DNA of 64,000 nucleotides from Chroococcus sp. FPU101 (GCF_017312365.1 NZ_BLJI01000022.1:1-64000); one strand, 5' to 3'. Counted from the stretch's first letter, positions 48,301 through 56,865 are shown. Numbers and translations are program-made. The notes: generated from the letters alone by a model not told the origin.

Positions 48301-48637
48301 AGTCGATATTAATGCTAGTGGTGCCGTCTCTGGTGTTATCAGTGTTCCCGATTTAACATTTATTCAAAATAGCCTGTTTGAACTACCAGAAACCCTAATT
48401 AATACAGAAAATCTGATTGCTTCTAGCTGTGTCGTTCCCAATCAACAACAAACAGGTACATTTATCCTAACAGGTGCAGAAGGATTACCCACTCGTCCGA
48501 ACAATAATCTATCATCTCCCTACCCCACTGGAACAGTTGAAACAATTCCCAAATCATCTCTACCAAAAATCGATGAACCGCAAGGGTTTTATCGTCTTTC
48601 TAATGGTATGATGGTTTTAAGTAAAAAGTGTAATTAA
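42377..48637 (+). CDS. TpsA exoprotein 1, filamentous haemagglutinin type
   Basis: A 2086-residue secreted adhesin-like protein. The signal peptide (LVLLIFLLLIESLFSRPIQAQ) is followed by the TPS/haemagglutination-activity domain to about residue 150, with FHSFQEFNINQGNGVYFANP, VTGGNASQILG and the NPYGIIFG signature. The rest is a long repetitive beta-helix rich in Gly, Asn, Thr and Ser. It includes a near-perfect array with a 65-residue period (residues about 545-935) and a larger internal duplication. The C-terminal 100 residues (SSCVVPNQQQTGTF to VLSKKCN) with two Cys are shared with the next two exoproteins. TpsA proteins cross the outer membrane through a TpsB pore, encoded at 55142. Confidence 0.92.
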   Translation: MEPKKYSFQSKNLVLLIFLLLIESLFSRPIQAQVIPDSTLGNEKSSVNQIDALNERIDGGARRGGNLFHSFQEFNINQGNGVYFANPQGIMNIFSRVTGGNASQILGRLGVLGQSNLFFLNPYGIIFGPNSSLDIRGSFVSSTANAVKFADETVFSAINPQSNALLTISVPIGLQTGNLESTLSNRGNLVVGKDFTLSAGNLDLQGQIIAGGNLSLEAFNTLLITDSITNPFVAFAGGQLIAQGNQLVKISILNHPNSGLFSGGDLILRSDFPIAGDAHYSSGGSFRIEKLDGSLGSLSSNNDPVIRASGDVSLDSYSGVSLHIFAGGSVTIPGTVLITEVENVENSITETVTLSNGTTVVIDGSAEPTLDIRAGTLAVGNAIDTGTPTSADISIGEIYTDVVNGTGGQVFLTNQYQPNTALSSINGITIGAIDTRDVHGGGYLVIDARGGINLTGQVNVSALDLSDSDVLSYLGNGGDVRLLSQGDIVLSVDSGINSNGLLGGNILLSSNEAISITEGFIRSNTYTEVANTTGGDIIITAKTISLIDGASVATNTLGKGNSGAIKLTASDTISLTGENSHVSNIASQVALTAEGNSGGIEITTGSLSLTDGAVVDASTFGKGNAGAIRITASDTISTMGEDSQGLGSGIFSTVGSTAEGNSGGIEIFTGSFSLTDGAVVNASTFGKGNAGAIRITASDTISAVGEDSKRFASGIFSQVAPTAEGNSGGIEITTGSLSLIDGAVVDASTFGRGNAGAIKITASDAISAVGERSNGFVSGIFIQVGSAGEGNSGGIEITTGSLFLSDGGVVSASTLGKGNSGAVRITATETISAVGEDNQGLDGGIFNRVASTGEGNSGGIEITTGSLFLSDGGVVSASTLGKGNSGAVRITATETISITGKDSESDDSGVYSQVRTSTAEGDAGGIEITTNSLFLTDKATISAKTLGIGTAGNITITANTLESTDGSQIQTNTETNFDAGDITLNIADTLTLSNSSLIAQTTGEGKAGNITINTPQLNLTQGAIITAQTSASGNGGSITVNAPISLTLGENSQLNVETSNVGQAGNIEITSHTVTIEKNAEISATATETATNTTGGGSITINASNLNLSGKLGIFAETQGQSPAGNLTLKPDGNQPNLNIQFTDTALISARTTNQGTGGSINIRSPQIINIAGEGKITVETTGSGLAGNINITTEQLNIGNQTEITASTTGTNNAGSINLNANQINLQGAIINAYTNGLGSAGSINLSYQGNNANRINLDHSTISTEIRQNAQLNPNIEATPSNISIYADTITLTNNSLLSARTEANLAAGSVNINSNTLNLSQNSQIETLTQSSANAGSITINANEQITITNANSGLFAQTSSSGQAGNIIINSLQFTLADGAKIQASTSGGGNGGSIIVNAPISVILGENSQLNVETSDAGKAGNIEITSHTVTIGKDAQISATATNTATNTSDGGSININASNLNIAGKLGIFAETQSQAPAGTLTLNPDNTNPNLNIRFIEQGLISASTSASGNGGNINISAPNHIDLRGIGTIATSTSGTGNAGTINLTTNQLSLTSGVTVTASTTGTGNAGDINLDANQINLQQATVTALTNGGGNAGSINIPNAQTINLNNSRISTEIQAQGTATKPSNITLTSKTLTLDNSSISASTDGTGNAGEITLINQQLELNNSFVNAISTGVGNAGSISLPSTQHLSLNQSVISVSTTAEGNAGSITVPTAQNISLNQSKITASTSGVGDTGIINLTGTENITLTNNSEISNAVLTNGTGNAQTITLKTPQLSLHNSSISSSTDGTGNAGSITVPDAQMITLDNSTISTEIQEKGVATQASNITLKTNTLNLNNSNITASSIGTGDAGNLTIRVQNSLTSNNSTISTSAEQASGGNITVSAQDIRLRNDSDLRTNVSTGAGGGGDITLTADSILAFNDSDILASAKDGIGGNISLNTPVFFGSGYILTDETQNPDTLENNNRVDINASGAVSGVISVPDLTFIQNSLFELPETLINTENLIASSCVVPNQQQTGTFILTGAEGLPTRPNNNLSSPYPTGTVETIPKSSLPKIDEPQGFYRLSNGMMVLSKKCN
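44000..45190 (+). repeat. 195-bp tandem repeats inside TpsA 1
   Basis: The GAT codon of the recurring DGA(V)V-type segment falls at 44207, 44402, 44597, 44792 and 44987, exactly 195 bases apart, with degenerate flanking units near 44018 and 45185. Each unit encodes 65 residues of the pattern EGNSGGIEITTGSLSLTDGA followed by VVDASTFGKGNAGAIRITAS. Units 4 and 5 are almost identical in DNA, which points to recent duplication and length variability. Confidence 0.9.
45435..46890 (+). repeat. large internal duplication in TpsA 1
   Basis: About 370 bases from 45435 recur from about 46518, offset 1083 bases (361 codons). Shared protein landmarks are NAPISLTLGENSQLNVETSN / NAPISVILGENSQLNVETSD, then EITSHTVTIEKNAEISATAT / EITSHTVTIGKDAQISATAT, and KLGIFAETQ in both. 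Confidence 0.8.
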
Positions 48638-48696
48638 TGAAAAAAGCAAAAATCAAGAATTATGATTATTTGTCTAAATTTGATTGATGACGGCTC

Positions 48697-48702
48697 TATA
48701 AT
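48697..48702 (+). promoter_or_regulatory. -10 element upstream of the second TpsA gene
   Basis: TATAAT 63 bases before the ATG, inside GGCTCTATAATCAATGACAT, closely like the sequence ahead of TpsA 1. It suggests a separate promoter for this gene. Confidence 0.45.
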
Positions 48703-48759
48703 CAATGACATCTTCTCAATTTTAGACTTTTTATCTTTTAACAAAAACACTTAAATACA

Positions 48760-51030
48760 ATGAAGCCTCAAAACTTGGTTATATTGGCATTTCTGCTACT
48801 GATAGAAAGCTTAATTTCAGCCAATACTCAAGCACAAGTCATTCCCGATCAAACTCTGGGTAACGAAAAATCAAGCGTCAACCCAATAGATACACTCAAT
48901 GACAGAATAGATGGAGGTGCTAGACGAGGAGGAAATTTATTTCATAGTTTCCAAGAATTTAATATTAAAGAAGGAAAAGGCGTTTTATTTGCTAACCCTC
49001 AAGGGGTGATGAATATATTTACGCGGGTAACTGGGGGTAATCCTTCTCAAATTTTAGGGAAATTAGGTGTTAATGGTCAATCAAATTTATTTTTGCTTAA
49101 TCCTTACGGTATTATTTTTGGTAAAAATGCAAAACTCGATATTAATGGCTCATTTTTAACAACATCAGCAAATAGTATTAAATTTGGCGATCAAGGTTTT
49201 TTTAGCGCAACAAATCCAGAAACACCGCCATTATTGACGATTCAACCAGATGCCTTAGTATTTACACAACAACCGAGCGCAACAATTGTCAATCAAGCGA
49301 GTTTGAAAGTCCCCAATCAAAAAAGCTTGTTAATCGTAGGTGGGGAAATTAAAATGATGGGAGGAAGTGCGATCGCATTAGATGGCAGAGTTGAACTTGT
49401 AGGAATTCTTGATTTAGGAACAATTGGTTTAGATGAAAAATTTCATCTGAGTGTACCTAACGAGATCCAACTCGCCAATATTACGCTAACTCAAAAAGCT
49501 AAAGTAGATACAGCAAGCGGTACAGTCATTTTAGCAGGACAAAAAATCACCCTCACCGATAGTTCAACTATTGCTGCAGATATCCAAGATAACAAAAATG
49601 GTCAGCGCATGATCATTAATGCCTCTCATTTAAGTATTCAAGATGGCTCACAGATTACTAGCACAGCTAAAGAAAAAAGTCAAGGAAATAGCGGTGGTAT
49701 TACCGTTAATGTCACAGAGAGAGTCGAAGTGATTGGAAGCTCTAAAAATGAGCAAGATTCAAAACCCAGTAAACTTTCGAGTGATGCACAAGGAGAAGGT
49801 AGCGCGGGCGGTTTAATCATCAACACCAGACATTTAAGCTTAGAAGATGGCGGAAAGATCACATCTTCAACGATTAAGCGATCGGATGGCGGTAGTATTT
49901 TAATTAATGCTTCTGAAACTGTCGAACTAATTGGGGTGGCAAGTCAGAGAGGACGAGCAAACGATAGAGATCGTGCCAGTGCAATATCAGTACAAACCAG
50001 AGGAGAAGGAAAAGCTGGCGATATTACCATCAACACACAACGGCTAGAAATTCAAGAGGGTGCAGAGATTGTCGCTTCTACTTTTGGAACTGGAGATGGA
50101 GGAGATATTATAATTAATGCTTCTGATTTAATATATTTGGATGGTACTGTATCTAACAACAATCCCAATAACCCCATCCGCAGCAGAATTGTAGCAGAGA
50201 CAGGACAAGAATTAAAAGTCAATGATCTTCCAGACCCTTTAATTGGTACAGGAAATGGCGGTAATATATCAATTGATTCTCAAAACTTAACGATTCAAAA
50301 TAGTGCGGAAATCTCTACCTCTAGTTCTCAAGAAACAGGAAATGCAGGTAATCTCACAATACGTGTTCAAAATACCCTACAAAGTAATAATGGCACTATC
50401 TCTACCTTAGCAAATGAAGCATCTGGAGGGATTATCACGATATCTGCAAAAGATATTCGTTTACGAGGTAACAGCGATCTCCGTACCTCAGTCGCTAGTG
50501 GTGCTGGTGGTGGTGGCGATATTACTCTGACTGCTGATTCAATCTTAGCCTTTAACGATAGCGATATTATAGCTTCTGCTAAAGATGGAATCGGAGGTAA
50601 TATTACTCTCAATACTCCGATTTTCTTCGGCAATGGTTATCAAGCAACTGATCAAATGAATCAAAATCCTGATAACTTAAATAATAACGATCGCGTTGAT
50701 CTTAATGCCAGTGGTGCCGTCTCAGGGGTAATCAATGTTCCCGATTTAACCTTTATTCAAAATAGTCTGTTTGAGTTCCCAGAAACTCTGATTAATACAG
50801 AAAATCTGATTGCTTCTAGCTGCGTTGTTCCTAATCAACAACAAACGGGTACATTTATTCTAACGGGGCCAGATGGATTACCAACGCGCCCTAACCATAA
50901 TTTAACATCACCCTACCCAACTGGAACAATAGAAACCATTCCCGAACCATCTCCACCAAAAATCGACGAACCGCAAGGGTTTTATCGTCTTAATGATGGA
51001 AAAATGGTTTTAAGTAGAAAGTGTTTTTAA
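48760..51030 (+). CDS. TpsA exoprotein 2, short form
   Basis: A 756-residue exoprotein, the shortest of the three. It has a signal peptide (MKPQNLVILAFLLLIESLIS, cleavage near TQAQ) and a TPS domain with HSFQEFNIKEGKGVLFANPQ, VTGGNPSQILGKLG and NPYGIIFGKN. A shorter beta-helix follows, and then the shared C-terminal module (FNDSDIIASAKDGIGGNITL, then IASSCVVPNQQQTGTF, ending DGKMVLSRKCF). It lacks the RIEKLDGS/LDIRAG middle region found in TpsA 1 and 3. It presumably uses the same TpsB pore as the other two. Confidence 0.9.
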   Translation: MKPQNLVILAFLLLIESLISANTQAQVIPDQTLGNEKSSVNPIDTLNDRIDGGARRGGNLFHSFQEFNIKEGKGVLFANPQGVMNIFTRVTGGNPSQILGKLGVNGQSNLFLLNPYGIIFGKNAKLDINGSFLTTSANSIKFGDQGFFSATNPETPPLLTIQPDALVFTQQPSATIVNQASLKVPNQKSLLIVGGEIKMMGGSAIALDGRVELVGILDLGTIGLDEKFHLSVPNEIQLANITLTQKAKVDTASGTVILAGQKITLTDSSTIAADIQDNKNGQRMIINASHLSIQDGSQITSTAKEKSQGNSGGITVNVTERVEVIGSSKNEQDSKPSKLSSDAQGEGSAGGLIINTRHLSLEDGGKITSSTIKRSDGGSILINASETVELIGVASQRGRANDRDRASAISVQTRGEGKAGDITINTQRLEIQEGAEIVASTFGTGDGGDIIINASDLIYLDGTVSNNNPNNPIRSRIVAETGQELKVNDLPDPLIGTGNGGNISIDSQNLTIQNSAEISTSSSQETGNAGNLTIRVQNTLQSNNGTISTLANEASGGIITISAKDIRLRGNSDLRTSVASGAGGGGDITLTADSILAFNDSDIIASAKDGIGGNITLNTPIFFGNGYQATDQMNQNPDNLNNNDRVDLNASGAVSGVINVPDLTFIQNSLFEFPETLINTENLIASSCVVPNQQQTGTFILTGPDGLPTRPNHNLTSPYPTGTIETIPEPSPPKIDEPQGFYRLNDGKMVLSRKCF

Positions 51031-51133
51031 TGAATAAATTGTCTTATTTAATCAAATAAGCTATATGAAGCAGTTGATCAACTTAAAAAATAAAGAAATA
51101 TTATTATTCATTTGGTATTCTCAATAACAGCTT

Positions 51134-51139
51134 TATAAT
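51134..51139 (+). promoter_or_regulatory. -10 element upstream of the third TpsA gene
   Basis: TATAAT 64 bases before the ATG (AGCTTTATAATTGAGCGCAT), aligned with those of TpsA 1 and 2. It is preceded by the 24-base run shared with the TpsA 1 leader. Confidence 0.45.
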
Positions 51140-51197
51140 TGAGCGCATTATCCTGATTTTTAAAAATTTTGCTTTTAATACTCATAATTTTAATTAA

Positions 51198-54100
51198 ATG
51201 AAACGGAAAATCAATATCTTTTACTTAAATACATTTGTATTACTTGGCTCGTTACTGCTCACAGAAAGCTTATATTCAGCAAAAACTCAAGCACAAGTCA
51301 TCCCTGACTCAACTTTGGGGAATGAAAAATCAAAAGTTAATCAGATAGATGCACTCAATGAAAGAATTGATGGAGGTGCCAGACGTGGCGGTAACTTATT
51401 TCATAGTTTTCAAAACTTTAATATCAATGAAGGATTTGGCATTTATTTTGCCAATCCATCTGGAGTGATGAATATTTTTTCTCGCGTGACTGGGGGTAAT
51501 CCTTCACAGATCTTAGGTACCCTTGGCGTATTGGGTCAATCAAATTTATATTTTCTTAACCCTTATGGGATTATTTTCGGCCCCCATTCTAGTTTAGATA
51601 TTCGTGGCTCATTTGTTGGGACAACAGCAGACACAGTAAAGTTTGCTGATGGGACAGTTTTTAGTGCAATCAATCCGCAAAATAATGCTTTATTAACCAT
51701 TAGTGTACCTCTTGGTCTACAAACAGATAATAACAATGCAACACTGATTAATCGCGGTAATTTAGTCGTCGGGCAAGATTTAACCCTCAGTGCAGGAAAT
51801 TTAGATTTACATGGACAACTATCAGCAGGTGGTAACCTAACCCTAAAAGCCCTCAACACGATTTTAATTACTGATAGTATCACTCATCCCTTTATTGCCT
51901 ATGCGGGAGGTCAATTTGAAGCACAATCTGAAAAAAATGTCAAGATAAATATTTTAAACCATTCTGATAGTGGCTTATTTGCGGGTGGTAATTTAATTTT
52001 GCGATCGGCATTCCCCATCGAAGGTGATGCTCATTTCTGGAGTGGCGGACATTTTCGTATAGAGAGACTAGATGGAAGCATTGGAGATCTAGTTAGTTTA
52101 AAAGATCCAGCCATCCGATCATCTGGAGATGTATTATTAAATAGCTATCGTGGGGCATCCCTTCATATCATAGCGGGTGGTAGCGTCACAATCTCAGAAA
52201 CGATCGTCATTACTGGAGCAGACACAACAGCTAATTCTATACAAGAAACCGTCACCTTATCCGATGGATCGAGTCTTCAAATTAACGGTAATCTTCAGCC
52301 AACCCTAGATATTCGCGCTGGAGTTAATGCTAACAGTATTGGAAGTTCAGAAGTGCCGACAAGTGCAGATATTACAATCGGCTCAGTCTTCAATCGTAAC
52401 GCCAATGGGTTAGTATTTATAACCAATCAATATCAACCTAACACCACACTAAATGGAGGCAAGATCGAAATAGGTTTGATCGCACTTGATGATGGTTTTT
52501 CGATCTCTCCTCCCAGACTTCCTATCTATCAAGGAAATGCAGGTGCAGCGTTAATCGATTCTCGTGGTGCTATTTCCCTTGACACTGTGCAAACATCCAA
52601 AATATTAGGTAATGGAGGCGATGTAAAGCTATTAGCACAAGAAAATCTGACTATCCGTGCGATTAATACTTCTAGCTTCAATCCAGTCGGTTTTCCTGGA
52701 ATTGAACGAGCCAGCAATTCAGGTGATATTACATTAAAAAGCCAAACGGGAACAATTACTATCTTAGAACAGGGACAACTCAACAGCGATCTATCCGCAT
52801 CTGGAACAGGTGGAGCGATCAATTTTCAAGCCGCAAACATTGAAATTCAACCAAATACATCAATTTCCGCCTCGACATTCGGGATGGGTGATGCAGGAAA
52901 TATTACCCTGAACGCAACAGACACTATTAATATTACAAAAGGTCAAATCATTTCGATAACCGCAGGTGCTGGAAAAAGTGGCACGATTTTGATTAACACT
53001 GGAAGATTAAACGTACAAGATCAAAGTATTATAGCTACCTTATCTCTAGGAACAGGCAACGCGGGCGATCTTTCAATCAATGCTAGACAGGTTATCTTAG
53101 AAAACTCTCTCGGAGCAACATCTACACTCGACAGTGAAGAGATCGATCTTGAAACAGGGATCGTAAGCGGAGGTTTGGCAGGAAATTTGAACATTGAGGC
53201 TACAGAGTCCATTACATTGATTAACACCCTACCCGATGCCGTTATTGAAATTCCATTTCCCCTTGCCGAAGAACCAATTCTAGCACCACTTGGTTTAGTT
53301 TCTTTCTCTCAATCGGATGGCGATGCAGGAAATATCAACCTGAACACGGGAAGATTAAGCCTGCAAAACGGTGCGGCGATCAGTGCTTCTACTTTTCTAA
53401 AAGGCCAAGGTGGTTCAATTACGATCCTTGCTACTGAAAAAATTGAGATCATCGGTACTACTGAAAATAATCTAACGCTTGGTGAGCCACAGAAAAGCGT
53501 GTATGATCCTTTACCGAGTCTAATTGCTTCGGAAATACTCGATAACGCGCTAGGAAATGGTGGAGATATCACGATCCGATCGCCCTTTTTGTTACTCAAA
53601 GATGGCGGAATTATTTCAACGGGAACGGGTGAACTTACTCAGGGACAGGGTGGAGATCTATTGATCGAAAGTGAGACAATTATTTTAACAGGAACATCCC
53701 CCTCTTTAGATAATCGCAGTTCATTTCTCACAGCAACTACAGGTAGTGGTGATGCGGGGAATATGCACATCGATACTCATTCTTTGCGTGTAGACAATGG
53801 CGCACTAATCTTAACAGCCACCTCTGGTAGTGGAGATAGCGGGAATTTAACGGTTAATGCAACTGGAGAAATCGAACTGCTTTCAACCGCAAGCGATAAT
53901 ATACCCAGTGGTCTTTCAACTGGAACCGCAGGAAGTGGTCATGGCAAAGATTTAACCATCAACACACCAAGCTTAATCATTAGTAATGGAGCATTAGTTA
54001 CAGCAGCAACCTACGCGACTGGGAATGGTGGCAACTTGATCGTTAATACCTCTAGGGGACGGATTGAAGCGAGTGGACAAGCACCAAATGGCCGACCCAG

Positions 54101-55127
54101 TGGTTTAGCCGCAGGATCTGGGATCGAAGGTTTATCATCTCTGGTTCAAGTACTCGGAGTAGATCCATCTCAAGCAACTGGAAACAGTGGTGGGATCGAG
54201 ATTAAAACTGGCGAGTTATCCCTTAGTGCTGGTGCTGAAATTTCGATCGCTACCCTCAATCAAGGTGAAGGCGGTACCCTCAAAATCCAAGCAGAAACAG
54301 TCAATTTAAGCAATTTTAGCAGAGTATCGGCGGCGGCTTCTGGTGCAGGACTTGCGGGTAACCTCCAACTAAATACGAATACACTCACCCTAACCGACAA
54401 CTCTAATATTACTGCTAGTTCTATTGGAACGGGAAATGCAGGTAATCTCACAATACGTGTTCAAAATACCCTGACTAGCAACAATAGCACTATCTCTACC
54501 TCAGCAACGCAAGCATCGGGAGGTAGTATTACTATCTCTGCACAAGACATCCGTTTGCGAGGTAACAGCGACATCCGTACCAATGTTTCAAGTGGTGCAG
54601 GTGGTGGTGGTGATATAAACCTAAATGCTGATTCGATTTTAGCTTTCAATGATAGCGATATCTTAGCTTTTGCTCAAGACGGCATCGGCGGTAATATTAC
54701 GCTCAATACTCCTGTTTTCTTCGGCAATGGCTATTCTCCAACTGAGCAAAATAATCAAAATCCTGATAACTTAGATAATAACAACCGAGTCGATATCAAT
54801 GCTAGTGGTGCCGTTTCAGGTGTAATCAGTGTTCCAGATTTAACCTTTATTCAAAATAGTCTGTTTGAGTTCCCAGAAACCCTAATTAATACAGAAAATT
54901 TATTAGCTAATAGCTGCGTTGTTCCCCATCAACAACAAGCAGGTACATTTGTTCTGACTGGCCCAGATGGATTACCAACGCGCCCTAACCACAATTTAAC
55001 ATCACCCTACCCGACGGGAACAATTCTTACAATTCCCAAACCATCTCCCCTACCCAAAATTGATGAACCGCAGGGGTTTTACCGTCTTAATGATGGAAAG
55101 ATGGTTTTAAGCACAAAATGTAATTAA
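51198..55127 (+). CDS. TpsA exoprotein 3
   Basis: A 1309-residue exoprotein with a signal peptide (LLGSLLLTESLYSAKTQAQ), a TPS domain (HSFQNFNINEGFGIYFANPS, VTGGNPSQILGTLG, NPYGIIFGPH) and the same second region as TpsA 1 (GDAHFWSGGHFRIERLDGSI, then LDIRAGVNA). A less regular beta-helix follows without the 65-residue array. The C-terminal module carries NSCVVPHQQQAGTF and ends NDGKMVLSTKCN. Only 14 bases separate its stop from the TpsB gene, so these two are surely co-transcribed. The organisation, exoproteins then one transporter, is typical of two-partner secretion. Confidence 0.92.
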   Translation: MKRKINIFYLNTFVLLGSLLLTESLYSAKTQAQVIPDSTLGNEKSKVNQIDALNERIDGGARRGGNLFHSFQNFNINEGFGIYFANPSGVMNIFSRVTGGNPSQILGTLGVLGQSNLYFLNPYGIIFGPHSSLDIRGSFVGTTADTVKFADGTVFSAINPQNNALLTISVPLGLQTDNNNATLINRGNLVVGQDLTLSAGNLDLHGQLSAGGNLTLKALNTILITDSITHPFIAYAGGQFEAQSEKNVKINILNHSDSGLFAGGNLILRSAFPIEGDAHFWSGGHFRIERLDGSIGDLVSLKDPAIRSSGDVLLNSYRGASLHIIAGGSVTISETIVITGADTTANSIQETVTLSDGSSLQINGNLQPTLDIRAGVNANSIGSSEVPTSADITIGSVFNRNANGLVFITNQYQPNTTLNGGKIEIGLIALDDGFSISPPRLPIYQGNAGAALIDSRGAISLDTVQTSKILGNGGDVKLLAQENLTIRAINTSSFNPVGFPGIERASNSGDITLKSQTGTITILEQGQLNSDLSASGTGGAINFQAANIEIQPNTSISASTFGMGDAGNITLNATDTINITKGQIISITAGAGKSGTILINTGRLNVQDQSIIATLSLGTGNAGDLSINARQVILENSLGATSTLDSEEIDLETGIVSGGLAGNLNIEATESITLINTLPDAVIEIPFPLAEEPILAPLGLVSFSQSDGDAGNINLNTGRLSLQNGAAISASTFLKGQGGSITILATEKIEIIGTTENNLTLGEPQKSVYDPLPSLIASEILDNALGNGGDITIRSPFLLLKDGGIISTGTGELTQGQGGDLLIESETIILTGTSPSLDNRSSFLTATTGSGDAGNMHIDTHSLRVDNGALILTATSGSGDSGNLTVNATGEIELLSTASDNIPSGLSTGTAGSGHGKDLTINTPSLIISNGALVTAATYATGNGGNLIVNTSRGRIEASGQAPNGRPSGLAAGSGIEGLSSLVQVLGVDPSQATGNSGGIEIKTGELSLSAGAEISIATLNQGEGGTLKIQAETVNLSNFSRVSAAASGAGLAGNLQLNTNTLTLTDNSNITASSIGTGNAGNLTIRVQNTLTSNNSTISTSATQASGGSITISAQDIRLRGNSDIRTNVSSGAGGGGDINLNADSILAFNDSDILAFAQDGIGGNITLNTPVFFGNGYSPTEQNNQNPDNLDNNNRVDINASGAVSGVISVPDLTFIQNSLFEFPETLINTENLLANSCVVPHQQQAGTFVLTGPDGLPTRPNHNLTSPYPTGTILTIPKPSPLPKIDEPQGFYRLNDGKMVLSTKCN

Positions 55128-55141
55128 TTAATAAAAAAATC

Positions 55142-56746
55142 ATGAAAATTAATAATAAATGGCTGATTTTTGGTTTATTTAATAGTCTTTTTTGGTTTGG
55201 AAATGCTGAAATAGCACTCGCTCAAACGTTTGAATTATCTCCAACGACAAATTTAAATTGTCCCGTAGCCGAAAATAGTGAAAAAATTTCGATTCAAAAA
55301 ATAGAAATAGTTGGAAATACCATCTTACATCAAGAAATTACTGACCTCGTTAGCCGCTATGAAAACCGCGATGTTACTTTTGAAGAATTGCTGTGTTTAC
55401 GGACAGAAATTACCCAACTTTATGTTCAAAGAGGCTACATTACATCAGGTGCCTTTCTCCCCAATAACCAAGATATTACTAGCGGAACCGTCCAAATTCA
55501 AGTCATTGAAGGAGAGATTGAAAACGTCGAAATTAGTGGACTAAGACGACTCAGACAAGGTTACATCCGTTCTCGTTTAGCCATTGGTATTGATACACCC
55601 TTTAATCAAGCAGACTTACAAAGATCTTTAGAACTCCTGCAACTCGATCCTCTTCTCGAACAAGTTAACGCAGAATTAACCGTTGGAAGCGCACCAGGAC
55701 GCAATATCTTAAAATTACAACTTAAAGAAGCAAACGCCTTCCATGCAGGAATCGAAGGGAATAACTATCGACCTCCGAGTATTGGTTCCGAACAAGGTAC
55801 GATCTCTTTAGAACATAATAACTTATTGGGATTTGGCGATCGCATTTACGGAGAATATTCGATTTCAGAAGGACTCGATCTGTATGATGTACGATACACT
55901 GTTCCAATTAACGCCTATGATGGAACCATCAGCGTTCGTTACTACAACAGTCAGACCGTAATTACTGAATCACTGTTTCGAGAATTTGATATCCGTAATG
56001 AGAGCGAAACCTTTACCGTCGGAATTCGTCAACCTTTATTCCGTTCTCCTCAAAATGAATGGGCTGTTGGCTTAGATTTTGATCTAAGGCGTAGTCGCAG
56101 TACCCTTGAAGGTGAATCATTTTGTCTTTCCCTTCCGTGTGAAAACGGTTCAACCAAACTATCAATCTTACGTTTTTCCCAAGAATGGCTCAATCGTAAT
56201 CCTAACCGAATTATCGCGGCTCGTTCGCAATTTAATTTTGGCATAGCCGCTTTTGATTCCACAGAAATCGATATCGAACCCGATAGCGAATTTTTTAGCT
56301 GGTTAGGTCAATTTCAATGGGTGCAAAGAATCACATCAAGAGTCTTAGTTGTAGGTCGTGGTTATGCTCAACTAACGCCCGATGCACTCCCCATTATCGA
56401 ACAGTTTAGCATCGGTGGGATTGATACTGTTAGGGGATATGTACAGAACCAACTCGTCACAGATAATGCCTTGATTGCATCTTTAGAATTTCGGATACCA
56501 TTAACCAGAGATCCCAGTATATTTCAGATTACCCCATTCATCGAAGCAGGAACAGGATGGAATAATTTATTACCCGATCCTGAAAATGCTACATTAGTCG
56601 GTATTGGTTTAGGTGTTCGTTGGTTAATTACCAATGGATTAAGTGTTCGTTTAGATTATGGTGTTCCTTTAATTTCTAAGCAAAATAAGGGAAATAGCTT
56701 ACAAGACAATGGTTTTTACTTTTCCGTTCGTTATCAGCCGTTTTAA
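55142..56746 (+). CDS. TpsB outer-membrane transporter (ShlB/FhaC/HecB family)
   Basis: A 534-residue outer-membrane pore that exports TpsA proteins. A signal peptide (about residues 1-27, ending IALAQ) is followed by two periplasmic POTRA domains (ISIQKIEIVGNTILHQE to VIEGEIENVEISGLRRL, then RSRLAIGIDTPFNQADLQRS). A 16-stranded barrel domain comes next, with the lid-lock motif region FSIGGIDTVRGYVQN near residue 428 and the final strand ending FYFSVRYQPF. Terminal Phe fits recognition by the BAM machinery. It is the only TpsB gene in the window and lies 14 bases after TpsA 3. Confidence 0.95.
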   Translation: MKINNKWLIFGLFNSLFWFGNAEIALAQTFELSPTTNLNCPVAENSEKISIQKIEIVGNTILHQEITDLVSRYENRDVTFEELLCLRTEITQLYVQRGYITSGAFLPNNQDITSGTVQIQVIEGEIENVEISGLRRLRQGYIRSRLAIGIDTPFNQADLQRSLELLQLDPLLEQVNAELTVGSAPGRNILKLQLKEANAFHAGIEGNNYRPPSIGSEQGTISLEHNNLLGFGDRIYGEYSISEGLDLYDVRYTVPINAYDGTISVRYYNSQTVITESLFREFDIRNESETFTVGIRQPLFRSPQNEWAVGLDFDLRRSRSTLEGESFCLSLPCENGSTKLSILRFSQEWLNRNPNRIIAARSQFNFGIAAFDSTEIDIEPDSEFFSWLGQFQWVQRITSRVLVVGRGYAQLTPDALPIIEQFSIGGIDTVRGYVQNQLVTDNALIASLEFRIPLTRDPSIFQITPFIEAGTGWNNLLPDPENATLVGIGLGVRWLITNGLSVRLDYGVPLISKQNKGNSLQDNGFYFSVRYQPF

Positions 56747-56865
56747 ACGATTTATTGAATTCTTTAGTCGAAAAACAAGTTTTTAGTGACATTAACCTAA
56801 AGACTCTAGACGATTGGATAAGAGTAAACGTTAGTATAAACTAAGTTAGAAAAATTTATAACCTA

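Noticed and set aside
42742-54649. Many minus-strand open frames of 60-114 codons inside the TpsA genes
   Set aside because: They are shadows produced by the repetitive, AT-biased coding sequence of the exoproteins, with no independent signals.
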